Of a DNA stretch of 64,000 nucleotides, positions 46,755 through 58,442 are shown piece by piece. Position 1 is the stretch's first letter. The number at the start of each line of letters is the position of its first letter. Origin of the DNA: Cordylochernes scorpioides (Eukaryota > Arthropoda > Arachnida > Pseudoscorpiones > Chernetidae); contig CP092879.1 in assembly GCA_030710605.1 (NCBI GenBank), positions 47,326,576 through 47,390,575 on the forward strand. The letters are read 5' to 3'. The notes beneath the pieces are model-generated. The model made no database searches. It had not been told where the DNA came from and was given only the letters and a program-made list of their open reading frames with translations. The position numbers and the translations under genes are program-made.

Positions 46755-47280
46755 TTCTAGAAGATTAGATATAAAATCACACACAAAGCTTTATTAAGAA
46801 CACCGGTCTTATACAGATTCACCACAAGAAGAAAGGAATCATAGATGGAGCTCCTGTACTCCAGGCAGCGCAGAACCCAACAAAAGCCTCCAGGTCCGAA
46901 GCATTTTTAATGGCTACATATTCTATAGAGATAAAATCATTATGGAATATTTTAATCAAACATGGCCATTAATATAATTAACTTAAGATCTCCTCCATAT
47001 GACCAACGCCTAGTGTATCTCCAAACGTGCTGTAAGACTGTCACGAGCTTGTAACAAGAATAAAAAGGTTGAATATTCAGGCACCAATGCGCCCAACACT
47101 AAAATCTACCTCTTACTCTCCTTGGATCAAGGAACAACAAGCCATAACACGCCACAGTATTGTTATAGCACATTTAGACTATCTCACTATGCTAATGTAC
47201 TTTCGAAACTCCTCTCACCATGCCAATACTGTAGGTGGAATCAGGAGAATTCCCAGTTGTCCACACCGACCACCTTACAC

Positions 47281-47485
47281 CAGGGGTCGGCAACCTTTTG
47301 AGTCGGAATAGCCAAAAATTACAATTTATAAAATATCAAAGGTTTTCAAATTTTACAAAACTTTTCTTGCCAACAATAAATAGTACTCACATAAATAATA
47401 TTTGCGTATGGAACTATATAAATAGACGCAGCTTCACATACAAAGAGCCGCATGTGGCTCACGAGCCGCAGGTTACCGACCCCTG
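47281..47485 (+). mobile_element. hAT MITE, plus type
   Basis: CAGGGGTCGGCAACC...CCGACCCCTG, then GTCTAGAT. Contains the full CATGTGGCTCACGAGCC block. Confidence 0.85.
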
Positions 47486-48015
47486 GTCTAGATGCTAGTT
47501 TGCGCAGGGGATGGAAGCCAAGGCAAGAAGTGACGTCGACCTAGATGGAAATTCCTTACCTTTCCCCATGAATGACTTAATCGTGTAACTTTCATCGTTC
47601 AATTCTCGTTCAACTCATCGTTCAATCAACATTCAATCGTGTAACATTCAAAACAATCAATGGTGTATATCCCTCCCAAAGAATAACTCGCTTGAATTGG
47701 AGCCCGTGAACATCAGTTTGTAGAAGTTATACAAAGATGTGGCAGAAATTTCCTTAATTTTTCTATGATGAATACACTCATGGGCAAAAGGAAGTTGTAC
47801 TTTTTAGCATGTATATCGGTATTCAGACAATAACTCTGAAAGATATCTGAAAGATATTACAGTGACCTTTATTGAAGACACACGAGGCTCTTCACACATG
47901 ATCAAATTCTCTTCAATGAAAAGTCAAAGTATAGTCTAGACCAGGGGTGGCGAACCTTTTTATATTAGAAGGCCAATTTTCATTTTACCATTTTTGAGAA
48001 GGCCGCATCCATATA

Positions 48016-49434
48016 CACTGCGTGACATTGAAAATGGAACACCAAGAAATAGTGGCCAGAAAGTGATGAAACTCGGCAGACAGAGAGAGACAGGGACGAA
48101 CAATAAGTGATCTTTATTTCAAAATGATAGTCATAATACAGAGCGAGAACGGCGTCGGCTTAGTAGCATGTAGGACCACCGCGGACGGCGATGCACGCAG
48201 CAACACGTCTAGGTAGAGAGTCAATCAGAGTACGGCTGGCGTCCTGAGGGATAGCTCTCCATTCCCTCTCAACCATTTGCCACAGTTCGTCTTCTGAGCG
48301 CGGCTGTGGCAAGGCATGCAAACGGCGTCCAATGATGTCCCAGACGTGCTCGATTGGTGAGAGATCAGGAGAGTACGGTGGCCAGGGAAGCATCCGTACA
48401 TCTTGCAGAGCTTGTTGGCTAATGCGAGCAGTGTGCGGTCGGGCGTTATCCTGCTGATAAAGGGCATTGGGTACCCCCTGAAGGTAGGGGAGTGTCACCG
48501 GTCGCAGCACATCATCAACGTATCGTTGGGCCGTCATAGTGCCCTGAATACGAAGTAAAGGTGACCTGGAATCATACGCGATTGCGCCCCAAACCATGAT
48601 TCCACGTTGTCGCACGGTGGGGCGTTCCACAATTGCTGCCGGATTGGACCTTTCTCCACGTCGACGCCACACGCGTACACGGCGACTATTACTGGACAAG
48701 CAGAAACGCGACTCATCTGAGAACACGACCCTGTGCCATTCCGTCATCCACGTCGATCTAGCCCGGCACCATTCCAAACGTTGGCGCCTATTCGGTGGGG
48801 TCAATGGCAGTCTTCTTAGCGGACGGCATGAGTGCAAGCCATCAGCAACCAATCGACGGGAAATGGTTCTGGTCGAGATGGAATGATCTAGGGTGTCTTG
48901 CACATGTTGCAGGATGGCGGTACAAGTGGCTTGTGGGGCCGCCACTGCTTGTCGAAGGATACGCCGATCCACACGTGCTGACGTCACTCTGGTTGCACCG
49001 ACATTCCTATAAATTGCCACATTTCCTTGTTCCAACCATCTTCTCCACAGTCGGTGCACCGTGGACGCACCAAGGTGTGTATCAGCTGCGATTTGACGTA
49101 TGAACCAACCTGCCCTTTTCAGTCCGATCACCATGCCCCTCGTAAAAGCGTCTGTCTGCTTGAACTGCCTCCGTTTACGATGACCTGGCATTCTCTGTTA
49201 TTACACGTGTCTTTTGACACAAGAACAAAATTTCTACAATGATTTTCCTTGAAGAAATAACGACACGAATACTGTCCTTTCTGCAAGTTCCTTCCCTTAT
49301 ATCTTACTCCATGTGCGCACGAGAGCTGCGCATTTTACATCATTTGCATAACTCGGTTAGGCGCGTCTACCCTGAAATTTGCATAATTTTCTGGCCACTA
49401 TTTCTTGGTGTTCCATTTTCAATGTCACGCAGTG
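48016..49434 (-). mobile_element. Tc1-like transposon, apparently intact, 1,419 bp
   Basis: Perfect 47-bp terminal inverted repeats, CACTGCGTGACATTG.. inward to ..TAGTGGCCAGAAA, with TA on both sides (48014-48015 and 49435-49436). It contains one uninterrupted transposase ORF on the minus strand. Identical TIRs, an intact ORF and nesting in an older hAT all indicate a recent insertion. Confidence 0.95.
48160..49191 (-). CDS. Tc1-family transposase, 343 aa
   Basis: ATG at 49191, stop at 48160. The N-terminal half has two helix-turn-helix regions for TIR binding (about residues 10-55, IRQIAADTHLGASTVHRLW, and 75-115, SISTRTISRRLVADGL at its end). The catalytic half has VVFSDESRF (first Asp), IMVWGAI, LYQQDNARPHTA (second Asp) and SPDLSPIEHVWD (Glu), then a C-terminus ending RRVAACIAVRGGPTCY, typical of Tc1 proteins. 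The enzyme would cut the TIRs and integrate at TA. I count 32 residues between the second Asp and the Glu (DNA checked), two fewer than in classical DD34E Tc1 enzymes. No stop or frameshift is present, so the protein could be functional. Confidence 0.93.
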   Translation of the reverse strand: MPGHRKRRQFKQTDAFTRGMVIGLKRAGWFIRQIAADTHLGASTVHRLWRRWLEQGNVAIYRNVGATRVTSARVDRRILRQAVAAPQATCTAILQHVQDTLDHSISTRTISRRLVADGLHSCRPLRRLPLTPPNRRQRLEWCRARSTWMTEWHRVVFSDESRFCLSSNSRRVRVWRRRGERSNPAAIVERPTVRQRGIMVWGAIAYDSRSPLLRIQGTMTAQRYVDDVLRPVTLPYLQGVPNALYQQDNARPHTARISQQALQDVRMLPWPPYSPDLSPIEHVWDIIGRRLHALPQPRSEDELWQMVEREWRAIPQDASRTLIDSLPRRVAACIAVRGGPTCY

Positions 49435-49559
49435 TATATATGTACGATTCAATTAAAGGGATTTATATACAAAATTAAAATACATAATTTTCTTTGCAAT
49501 TAAATAGTTTATTTTTTCAAAATGACATACAATTAATAAATTCCAAAAAATTAACATTT

Positions 49560-51345
49560 AATTTTACAATCCATAAAATCTAATGGGATTTCTGTGGTTG
49601 TTTATTGGATGACAAAAAAGAAATATATGGTTCAAAATTGGCGTGGTACATAATTTAAGTTGATCTTCCAAATGAACATCACTTATTTGACTTTTTAGGC
49701 GGGTTTTAATTTGAGTCATGAATGAAAATGTTGCCTCGCAGCAATATGTACTTCCAAAAACATGAAAGAATTCTTCGTGCGTGTTGTCTTAGACAAAAAT
49801 AAATAACTGTAGTCTTCCATATTTCAATAGGATCTTTTTTTGAATAGAATTGTGTTTTAAAGATATTATCTTCTCCTATCTCAAATAATTCCATTTGATA
49901 TTCTTTGGGCGCTACGTCGATATCAACAATTTAGTGTGAGAACATGTTTTTCAAAATCTGAGAATTTTTTATTATATTCTTCAATTAATATATTCAGAAC
50001 AGAAACATACTCATCCAAATTTTGAGGGGAATAATTTTGCTCCATCATAATTTCCGATAACTGTGGGAAATGTTTTTAGGAATTTCTAATCGACCTAGTA
50101 AAGATTTAAAGAATAAAAGTTTTTTTTCGTAAAGCTTGAAATTTTTGCCACATTTCGTATAGGGAATTTAGCTTTTTCCCTGCAAGTTTAAATTCAATTC
50201 ATTTTGCTTCATTGTCATGTCACATAAAAAGGCAGCATTTCTACAAAATTATATATCTGATAAATCGCAATATTTCTTTTGTTTTTAAAAAAAAATAATT
50301 ATTTGTTGACGCAGGGTGAATATTTTTAGCAAAACTTGTCCTCTTGATAACCAACGTATTTTGCTATGATATGGTAAGTCTCCATTGCATGTGTCATTAT
50401 CTGACATTATTATATCTCGAAATTGACGATGACGCATTGAATTTGATCGAATAAAATTTACAATATACCAATAATATTTTCTAAAGTATCGTTCAAACTA
50501 GCCGACTTAGCACATAGGTTTTGTTGGTGCAAAATACAATGAAAAGAAATCAAGATTTCTAAATTAGCATATTCTTTTTTAATAACGAAATGAAACTTTC
50601 TCGCTTTCCTACCAAGGCTGGTGCACCATCGGTACACACACTTACTAAATTATTTATATTTAACCCTGCTTCGCAAATTTTTATTTTGAAGTTCTCCAAG
50701 ATGTCCATTCCTCGTGTCCTGCCTGAAAGTATTCTTAATGCAAGCAACTCTTCAAAACATCGAAAATCCTCAGTAATAGCTCGAATAAAAATTAGAACCT
50801 GTGCTGAATCGGTATTGTCTGTGGATTCATCCAATGCTATGGAGAAATATATTTTTTCTTCTTTAATAATCTTGTGTGTTGTGTGTGTTGTGTGTGCAGA
50901 ACTGTTGTTTTATATTTGTAGCTAATTCGTGTTGTCGTTCGGTGATGGTTCCTCTTGAAAGAAGTAATTGTTTGTATTTATCTACTTTTTCTGGATGTAA
51001 GCATTTGACCACTTCCACAATACATTATTTTATCATTTCAACGTCGCTAAATGGTTTTCCCCGTTTTCCAAGAATGTACGCTACTTTGTATGTTGCTTCC
51101 GTGGCATTATTATTTTGTTGAAAGAACTTATTGAAAGTTTGTTGCCGGTGAAGCTTTTCATTTTTAAGTTGTTGTAATATAGTTTTACGTGCTTCTCCTT
51201 CAAGAATTGCATATTTATGATTCGAATGAGTCATGTAATGTTGATTAGCATTATACTTTTCAATTGTAGTTATAACTGTACTACATAAAAAACAAACCAT
51301 TTTATCTTTGGAACTAATTAAGAAGTATTGCAATTCCCATTCTTC
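49560..51345 (-). pseudogene. hAT transposase, frameshifted
   Basis: Minus-strand segments in order: a BED-type zinc-finger-like start (FLCSTVITTIEKYNANQHY, THSNHKY; 51333-51025), the catalytic Asp region MDESTDNTDSAQVLIFIRA and VCTDGAPALVGKRESF (50834-50559), FHCILHQQNLCAKSASLND (near 50510), then in another frame KIRWLSRGQVLLKIFTLR (near 50330). These are hAT landmarks of the ZBED/Charlie kind, in the right order. At least three frame changes and several stops separate them, so the enzyme is dead. It would have recognised the CAGGGG ends, and could have mobilised the related MITEs. Confidence 0.8.
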
Positions 51346-52407
51346 ATTAAATAATCGATTCTCGTCCTTAGAGTCCTTTTTTGTTTTTTAGATATGATTC
51401 TAAATTAAAAGATATATGAAAATTTACACATAAAAAGACCATGCGCACATAAAATTGTATTTTGAAAATATGGGAGAAATGGACTGAAATAAAAATCCAC
51501 ATTTTTTTTACATAAGTTTACTTTCACAGAAAATTAATTATATTAATAATTGTTCAACTGGTAAAATTTTAAATTATGCAATGATTATCAAAATTTAAAA
51601 TTAATTTACCCGTATTTTACTACAATACAATAGAAAACATTGTTCGATGTTTGTAATATGTATTATCTTACAACTTACTTTATTCAAAAAATAAACAACC
51701 ATTTAGTAAAGTTGATACAGGTACACACCGGCAATTACGTTGCCTCGACGTTATTTGGACGTTACGTTTAGTTTTAGTACTAGTGTTGACCGCAAATCGC
51801 CGCTGCCGATTTAGTGGTATAGTTATGTACTTCATTTTTAGCACGACACTGGAATTACTTTTAGAAATTTAAATACTTACATTTACTATATTATATATAT
51901 ATATAATATATATTTATATATATTATATATGACATTCGTATTAGATATTTTCAATAAAATAATGGAAGTAATTGAAAACTGCGAAACAAAAATGATAATT
52001 TTGAATTTATGAAAAGGCCACCCCTGGTCTAGACGCTGGCGTAGGGAATGGAAGGCACGGCAAGGAGTGAGGTCGACCTAGATGGAAATTCCTCACCCAT
52101 CCCCATGAATGACGTAATCGTGTAACTGTCCGCCGCAATACATAACATCGTCGTCACCAAGGGCATTGACATACCATGGCCGTACCTCACCGCTAGCTTC
52201 GTCAACCACTTCGCTTCAACCTGACAGAACGCTTTCAAATTTCCTGGTATAACTTTAAGGCGGGTCTATTATGTTTCTCCGCTCAGCTAACATGTCACAA
52301 GAGACTAGGCCAAACAGGTGTTAATGGATTTATATCCGGGAAAACTAGAAAAAGTGTCATTTACTCTATTCGTAGCTTAAGAGCCAACACTGCAAATCAC
52401 TCTAGAA

Positions 52408-52617
52408 CAGAGGTTGGCAAACTGCGGCTCGCGAGCCACATTCGGCTCTTTGGATGTGAAGCTGTGGCTTTTTATATAGCTCCATACGTAAATATTTATT
52501 TATGCGAGTACTATTTATTGTTGGCACAAAATATATAAATATAGGCTCTTTAAACACTTTGAAAAATTTTAAATTGTAATTTTCGACTCTTCCGACTCAA
52601 AAGTTTGCCAACTCGTG
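52408..52617 (-). mobile_element. hAT MITE, minus type
   Basis: CAGAGGTTGGCAAACTGCGG...GCCAACTCGTG with TCTAGAA at left and GCTCTAAA at right. Confidence 0.8.
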
Positions 52618-53144
52618 CTCTAAAGTTTAGAGATAAAATCACACAAAAAGCTTTATTAAGACCACCGGTCTTATACAGATTCAACACAAGAAGAAAGGAA
52701 TCATAGATGGAGCTCCTGTACTCCAGGCAGCGCAGAAACCAACAAAAGCCTCCAGGTCCGAAGCATGTCTAATTGCTACACGTTCTATAGAGATAAAATC
52801 ATTATGGAATTTTATAGTCAAACATGGTCATTAACATAATTAAATTAAGATCTCCTCCATATGACCAACGCCTAGTGTATCCCCAAACATGCTGTAAGAC
52901 TGTTAATGAGCTTGTGTCAAGAATAAAAAAAGGTTGAATATACACGCACCAATGCGCCCAACACTAAAATCTGCCTCTTACTCTCCTTGGATCAAGGAAC
53001 AACAAGCCATAACACGCCACACTATTGTTATAGCACATTTAGACGGCTCACTGAGCTAATATACTTTCAAAACTCCTCTCACCATGCCAATACTGTAGGT
53101 GGAATCAGGAGAATTCCCAGTTGTCCACACCGACCACCTTACAC

Positions 53145-53350
53145 CAGGGGTCGGCAACCTTTTGAGTCGGAATAGCCCATAATTACAATTTATAAAATTT
53201 CAAAGTTTTTGAAGTGCTACAGAAAATTTTCTTGCCAACAATAAATAGTACTCACATAAATAATATTTGCGTATGGAACTATATAAATACCCGCAGCTTC
53301 ACATCCAAAGAGCCGCATGTGGCTCACGAGCCGCAGGTTACAGACCCCTG
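53145..53350 (+). mobile_element. hAT MITE, plus type
   Basis: CAGGGGTCGGCAACC...ACAGACCCCTG, then GTCTAGAT. Very close to the copy at 47281. Confidence 0.85.
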
Positions 53351-54185
53351 GTCTAGATACTGATTTACGCAGGGGATGGAAGCCAAGGCAACGAGTGACG
53401 TGGACCTAGATGGAAATCCCTCACCTTTCCCCATGAATGACTTAATCGTGTAACTTTCATCGTTCAATTCTCGTTCAACTCATCGTTCAATCAACATTCA
53501 ATCGTGTAACATTCAAAACATAAATGGTGTATATCCCTCCCAAATAATAGCTCGCTTGAATTGGAGCCCGTGAACATCAGTTTGTAGAAATATACAAAGA
53601 TGTGGCAGAAAATTTCCTTAATTTGTCTATGATGAATACACTCATGGTCAAAAGGAAGTTGTACCTTTTAGCATGTATATCGGTATTCAGACAATAACTC
53701 TGAAAGATACCTGAAAGATATTACAGTGACCTTTATTGAAGACACATTAAGCTCTTCACACATGATAAAATTCTCTTCAATGAAAAGTCAAAGTATAGTC
53801 TAGACGCTGGCGTAGGGAATAGATAACACGGCAAGTAGTGACTTCGAGCTAGGTGGAAATTCCTCACCCATCCCCATGAATGACGTAATCGTGTAACTGT
53901 CCGCCGCAATACATAACATCGTCGTCACCAAGGGCATTGACCTACCATGGCCGGACCTCACCGCTAGCTTCGTCAACCACTTCGCTTCAACCTGACAGAA
54001 CGCTTCCAAAATTTCCTGGCATAACTTTAAGGCGGGTCAATTATGTTTCTCCGCTAGCTAGATTTAGCTAACATGTCACAAGAGACTAGATCAAACAAGT
54101 GTTGATGGATTTATATCCGGGTACACTAGAAGTCGCATTTACTCTATTCGCAGCTTAAGAGCCAACACTGCAAATCACTCTAAAA

Positions 54186-54373
54186 CAGAGGTCGGCAAAC
54201 TGCGGCTCGCGAGCCACATTCAGCTCTTTGGATGTGAAGCTGTGGCTCTTTATATAGCTCCATACGTAAATATTATTTATGCGAGTACTATTTATTGTTG
54301 GCAAGAAAATATTCTGGCTGTTTAAAAACTCAGAAAATTTGTAAATTGTAATGTTTGATTCTTCCGACTCTGA
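54186..54373 (-). mobile_element. hAT MITE, minus type, right end truncated
   Basis: CAGAGGTCGGCAAACTGCGG is intact, but the other end stops at CTTCCGACTC and lacks the CCCGTG terminus; the flank GAAGATTAC follows directly. Confidence 0.75.
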
Positions 54374-54790
54374 AGATTACTATATTGATAAATCACACAC
54401 AAAGCCTCATTAAGACCACCGGTCTTATATAGATTCACCACGGGAAGAAAGGAATCATAGATGTAGCTCCTATAATCCAGGCAACGCAGCACCCAACAAC
54501 AGCCTCCAGGTCCGACGCATGTCTAATGGCCACACGTTCTATAGAGATAAAATCATTATGGAATATTTTAGTCGAACATGTCCATTAACATAATTAACTT
54601 GAGATCTCCTCCAGATGATTAACGCCCAGTGTATCTCCAAACATGCTGTAAAACTGTTGCGAGCTTGTAACAAGAATAAAAAGGTTGAATATACACGCAC
54701 CAATGCGCCCAACACTAGAATCTACCCCTTACTCTCCTTAAAGGTACGATGACTTGGGTCACGTAACAAAAAGCTATAACACGCCACAGT

Positions 54791-55078
54791 TCTTGCCAGG
54801 ATTGCCCAGCCTCCTATGTGGGGGAGACTGGCAGAACCGCGTATATCAGAATCACCGAACACAAACGAAACATAAACAATAGAGACCCGAAATCACTTAT
54901 ATACCAACATATTTCAAACACTGGCCATAACTTTAATTTAGATCATCCTAAAATCCTATATCAGCACATAAACAATAAGCAGCACAGATTGGTACTGGAA
55001 TCCATCATATCAACACAAACAAACAGCATCAATAGGAAAATAGATCTAGCGGAAATATATCATATAATATCTCAATAG
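54791..55078 (+). pseudogene. GIY-YIG endonuclease fragment of Penelope-like element
   Basis: Open from the truncation point: SCQDCPASYVGETGRTAYIR, EHKRNI, YQHISNTGHNFN, RLVLESI, NSINRKIDL, stop at 55076-55078. CX2C, YVGETGRT and the H-x-H pattern match the Penelope GIY-YIG nuclease. The first Tyr of the GIY/VYSV strand is lost with the truncated 5' end, so it cannot be active. Confidence 0.85.
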
Positions 55079-55527
55079 TTATCCCGTGATATACTCGGGT
55101 GTGTGGTCGGGTTGGAGTGGACCCCCGCTTGGTTTTTCTCTGTTGAGATATTTTAAATTATACTGGTCTTAAACTTTACGAAATTTTAAAGTGTCGCACT
55201 GCTTACATACAGTGAATATCATTATTTTACTTAACTTTTAACGTATTTCAAAGTTTTTGCCATAATTTTATCTAAATTTTAAAAATCTTTAAGTTCATTT
55301 ACATAGTTTTATTTTTATAGTCATAATTCCTATTTCTATTTTAATTACATTTGAAATATCACTCCGCATGTAAATTTATATGTTGTATATAATGTCTCAA
55401 GCGCGCTTATACCCTGTTAGTATAGTCATACTAGCCACCGCTGTGGAAGAACCGAAAGGTTCGAAAGCTTGCATAAGTATAATAAAAGAGGCTCCTTCGT
55501 AAAACTTTAGATTCGTTATACAATTAT
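54791..55527 (+). mobile_element. Penelope-like element, 5'-truncated
   Basis: A 737-bp insertion splitting the array word CCACAGT/ATTGTTAT, with ACAGT on both sides (54786-54790 and 55528-55532). It holds only the nuclease end of the ORF and a 3' UTR whose end at 55441-55470 reads CTGTGGA, GAACC-GAAA-GGTTC hairpin, GAAAGC. It is clearly diverged from the Penelope copies at 22.7-25.4 kb, so it is another lineage. Confidence 0.85.
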
Positions 55528-55653
55528 ACAGTATTGTTATGGCACCTTTAGACTGTCTCACTATGCTAATGTACTTCGAAATTCATCTCACCATGCCAAT
55601 ACTGTCGGGGATATCAGGGGAAAACCCAGTTGGCAACACCGACCACCTTATAC

Positions 55654-55857
55654 CAGGGGTCAGCAACCTTTTGAGTCGGAATAGCCAAAAATTACATTTT
55701 ATAAAATTTCAAAATATTTTTAAGTGCTACAAATTTTTCTTGCCAACAATAAATAGTACTCACATAAATAATATTTGCGTATGGAACTATATAAATAGCC
55801 GCAGCTTCGCATCCAAAGAGTCGCATGTGGCTCACGAGCCGCAGGTTACCGACCCTG
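55654..55857 (+). mobile_element. hAT MITE, plus type
   Basis: CAGGGGTCAGCAACC...ACCGACCCTG, then GTCTAGAT. Confidence 0.8.
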
Positions 55858-56513
55858 GTCTAGATACTGATTCACCCAGAAGATGAAAGCCAAGGCAAGA
55901 AGTGACGTCGACCTAGATGGAAATTCCTCACCTTTCCCCATGAATGACGTAATCGTGTAACTATCATCGTTCAATACTCGTTCAATTAACATTCAATCGT
56001 GTATCATTCAAAACAATCAATGATGTATATCCCTTCCAAAGAATAGCTCGCTTGAATTGGGGGCCGTGAACATCATCAGTTCTTCACACATGATCAAATT
56101 CCCTTCAATGACAAGTCAAAGTATAATCTAGACGCTGGCGTAGGGAATGGAAGGCACGGCAAGGAGTGACTTCGAGCTAGGTGGAAATTCCTCACCCATC
56201 CCCATGAAGGACGTAATCGTGTAACTGTCCGCCGCTTTACATAACATCGTCGTCACCAAGGACATTGACCTACCATGACTGTACCTCACCGCTAGCTTCG
56301 TCAACCACTTCGCTTCAACCTGACAGAACGCTTCCAAAATTTCCTGGTATAACTTTAAGGCGGGCCTATTATGTTCCTCCGCTAGCTAGATTTAGCTAAC
56401 ATGTCACAAGAGACTAGGCCAAACCGGTGTTAATGGATTTATATCCGGGCACACTAGAAGTCTCATTTACTCTATTCGTAACTTAAGAGCCAACACTGCA
56501 AATCAACCTAGAA

Positions 56514-56794
56514 CAGAGGTCGGCAAACTGCGGCTCGCGAGCCACATGCGGCTCTTGGATGTGAAGCTGTGGCTCTTTATATAGTTCCATACGTTAATAT
56601 TTATTTATGCGAGTACTATTTATTGTTGCCAAGAAAAAATATTCAGGCTCTTTATATAGTTCCATACGTTAATATTTATTCATGCGAGTACTATTTATTG
56701 TTGCCAAGAAAAAATATTCTGGCTCTTTAAAAACTTTGAAAATTTGTAAATTGTAATTTTTAACTCTTCCGACTCAAAAGTTTGCCAACCCGTG
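56514..56794 (-). mobile_element. hAT MITE, minus type, with internal duplication
   Basis: CAGAGGTCGGCAAACTGCGG...GCCAACCCGTG. About 75 bp (GGCTCTTTATATAGTTCCAT to GAAAAAATATTC) occurs twice in tandem, making it longer than its sisters. Confidence 0.8.
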
Positions 56795-57342
56795 CTCTAG
56801 AAGATTACTATAGAGATAAAAATCACACACAAAGCTTTATTAAGACCACCGGTCTTAAACAGATTCACCACAGGAAGAAAGGAATCATAGATGGAGCTTC
56901 TGTACTCCAGGCAACGCAGCAACCAACAACAGCCTCCAGGTACGACGCATGTCCAATGGCCTCACGTTCTATAGAGATAAAATCATTATGGAATATTTTA
57001 GTCAAACATGTCCATTAACATAATTAGCTTAAGATCTCCTCCATATGACCAACGTCCAGTGTATCTCCAAACATGCTGTAAGATTGTTACAAGCTTGTAA
57101 CAAGAATAAAAAGGTTGAATATACATGCACCAATGCGCCCAACACTAGAATCTACCTCCTACTCTCCTTAAAGGTACAATGACTTGGGTCAAGTAACAAC
57201 AAGCCATAACACGCCACAGTATTGTTATGGCACCTTTAGACTGTCTCACTATGCTAATATACTTTCGAAACTCCTGTCACCTTGCCAATAATGTCGGGGA
57301 AATCGGGGGAAAACCCAGTTGTCCACACGGTTCACCTTATAC

Positions 57343-57674
57343 CGGTGGTCATCAACCTGTTGAATCGGAAGAGCCAAAAATTACAATTTACAAAATTTCA
57401 AAGTTTTAAAGAATCAACCATTTTTTCTTGCCAACAATAAATAATACTCGCAAAAATGAAGATTTTTGGGGAAATAAAGATCGCGGTTAAAAGAAAGTAC
57501 AAGTGGTTGAGATATAGAATCGGTTCTTTAGTGCTCGTTAATCGATTCAGAAAGATTTTCAAAATGTTTTAAAAATAAAATTAAGAATATTTGCGAATGG
57601 AACTATATAAAGAGCCGTATCCTCACACCCAAAGAAGCGCATGTGGCTCGCGAGCCGCAGGTTGCCGACCTCTG
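57343..57674 (+). mobile_element. hAT MITE, plus type, long form, end of array
   Basis: Diverged start CGGTGGTCATCAACC and end TTGCCGACCTCTG. Carries the same ~125-bp extra segment as 42108-42441. Array similarity stops here. Confidence 0.75.
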
Positions 57675-57999
57675 CCATATTCCATCACAGAAGGGTTTGC
57701 GCCGAGGTATCAGCCGAGAGTGACTCAACATACCAGCAGGTCAAGGACGCAGTCATCCACGTGACAAAACCAGGTCTGTCGTCTGTTGGAGTTTTGTCAA
57801 CAAACCGCTCGACACGTTACGTTGCTCGTTGGACGGGGCAGTGACCTTGAGTTGCCAGGATTTTTTTAAGAAGGCAACGTTGATCCACTAGGTCAACTTA
57901 CTTTGTAACACTCTCTCACTCTAGCTCTTTATACTTTACATCACAGATTATTTTTATTTAAAATATATCCATAGGGTACATTTGATCTCTTTTCACATT
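57675..57999. other. No recognised gene
   Basis: The ORF at 57641-57844 includes MITE sequence; its remainder (YQQVKDAVIHVTKPG) is not a motif I recognise. It then becomes AT-rich. Confidence 0.35.
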
Positions 58000-58165
58000 C
58001 TTACATTTCACACACATCACAAACAAAAAAAAAACATGCAACGCACACTTATATACACACACGTTCACATACACACGCACGCCTAAACACACACCACACA
58101 CAAGAAAACACAATGAACACGCACACACCACACACAAGAAAACACAATGAACACGCACACAAGCA
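58000..58165. repeat. CA-rich simple repeat with a ~36-bp duplicated unit
   Basis: CACACACC, ACACAAGAAAACACAATGAA and CACGCACA occur twice head to tail (about 58091-58126 and 58127-58163) within a CA-rich tract. A second CA-rich tract lies at 58378-58442. ORFs here are repeat artefacts. Confidence 0.8.
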
Positions 58166-58442
58166 GTGGAGGACCCGCTCATCGCCTGGTCCAGGACCCT
58201 TCAGCGCCGAGGTTTCCTTCCATCATCTCCCATCATCATCTTGTAATATATATGTTTTCATACATGTATATATTTTCTTTCTCTCTTTCTTTATATATTT
58301 TCTCTCTCTACTTCTTTGTTTGAAAATGTGTAATATTGTCTAGATGACAATAAATATTTTTAAATTGTCAAAATTGTCACACAAGAAAACACAAAAAACA
58401 AGCACACACAAGAAAACACACACATACACAAATACACACATA

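Larger units (their letters stand above)
47942..52026 (-). mobile_element. hAT transposon, full length, carrying a nested Tc1
   Basis: Starts CAGGGGTGGCGAACC at 47942 and ends GGCCACCCCTG at 52026, with a perfect 8-bp target duplication GTCTAGAC (47934-47941 and 52027-52034). The empty site can be read in the sister unit at 42729-42745 (AGTCTAGACGCTGG). Without the 1.42 kb Tc1 it is about 2.66 kb, a normal hAT length. Its transposase reads on the minus strand and is broken by frameshifts. Confidence 0.9.
40966..57660 (+). repeat. Tandem array of ~1.75 kb units, about seven copies
   Basis: Landmark CCAAAATTTCCTGG (or variant) occurs near 41168, 42933, 44820, 46402, 52235, 54003 and 56330. Spacing is 1.58-1.89 kb once later insertions are removed. 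Order in a unit: GATGGAAGCCAAGGCAAGG block with ..CCGCCGCATTACATAAC.., minus-oriented hAT MITE, a block with CACACACAAAGC and AAGAATAAAAAGGTTGAATA, plus-oriented hAT MITE, a second GATGGAAGCC block with ATCGTTCAATC repeats, then a Tc1-like fragment (FQRIARLNW). The 69-codon minus ORFs seen in several units share no known domain and are probably non-coding. Confidence 0.85.

Noticed and set aside
44593-56337. Near-identical 69-codon minus-strand ORFs in five array units (e.g. 44593-44826, 52029-52238, 56128-56337)
   Set aside because: Conservation is explained by recent tandem duplication. Two older units are broken, there is no recognised domain, and the opposite strand is similarly open in the unit at 40984.
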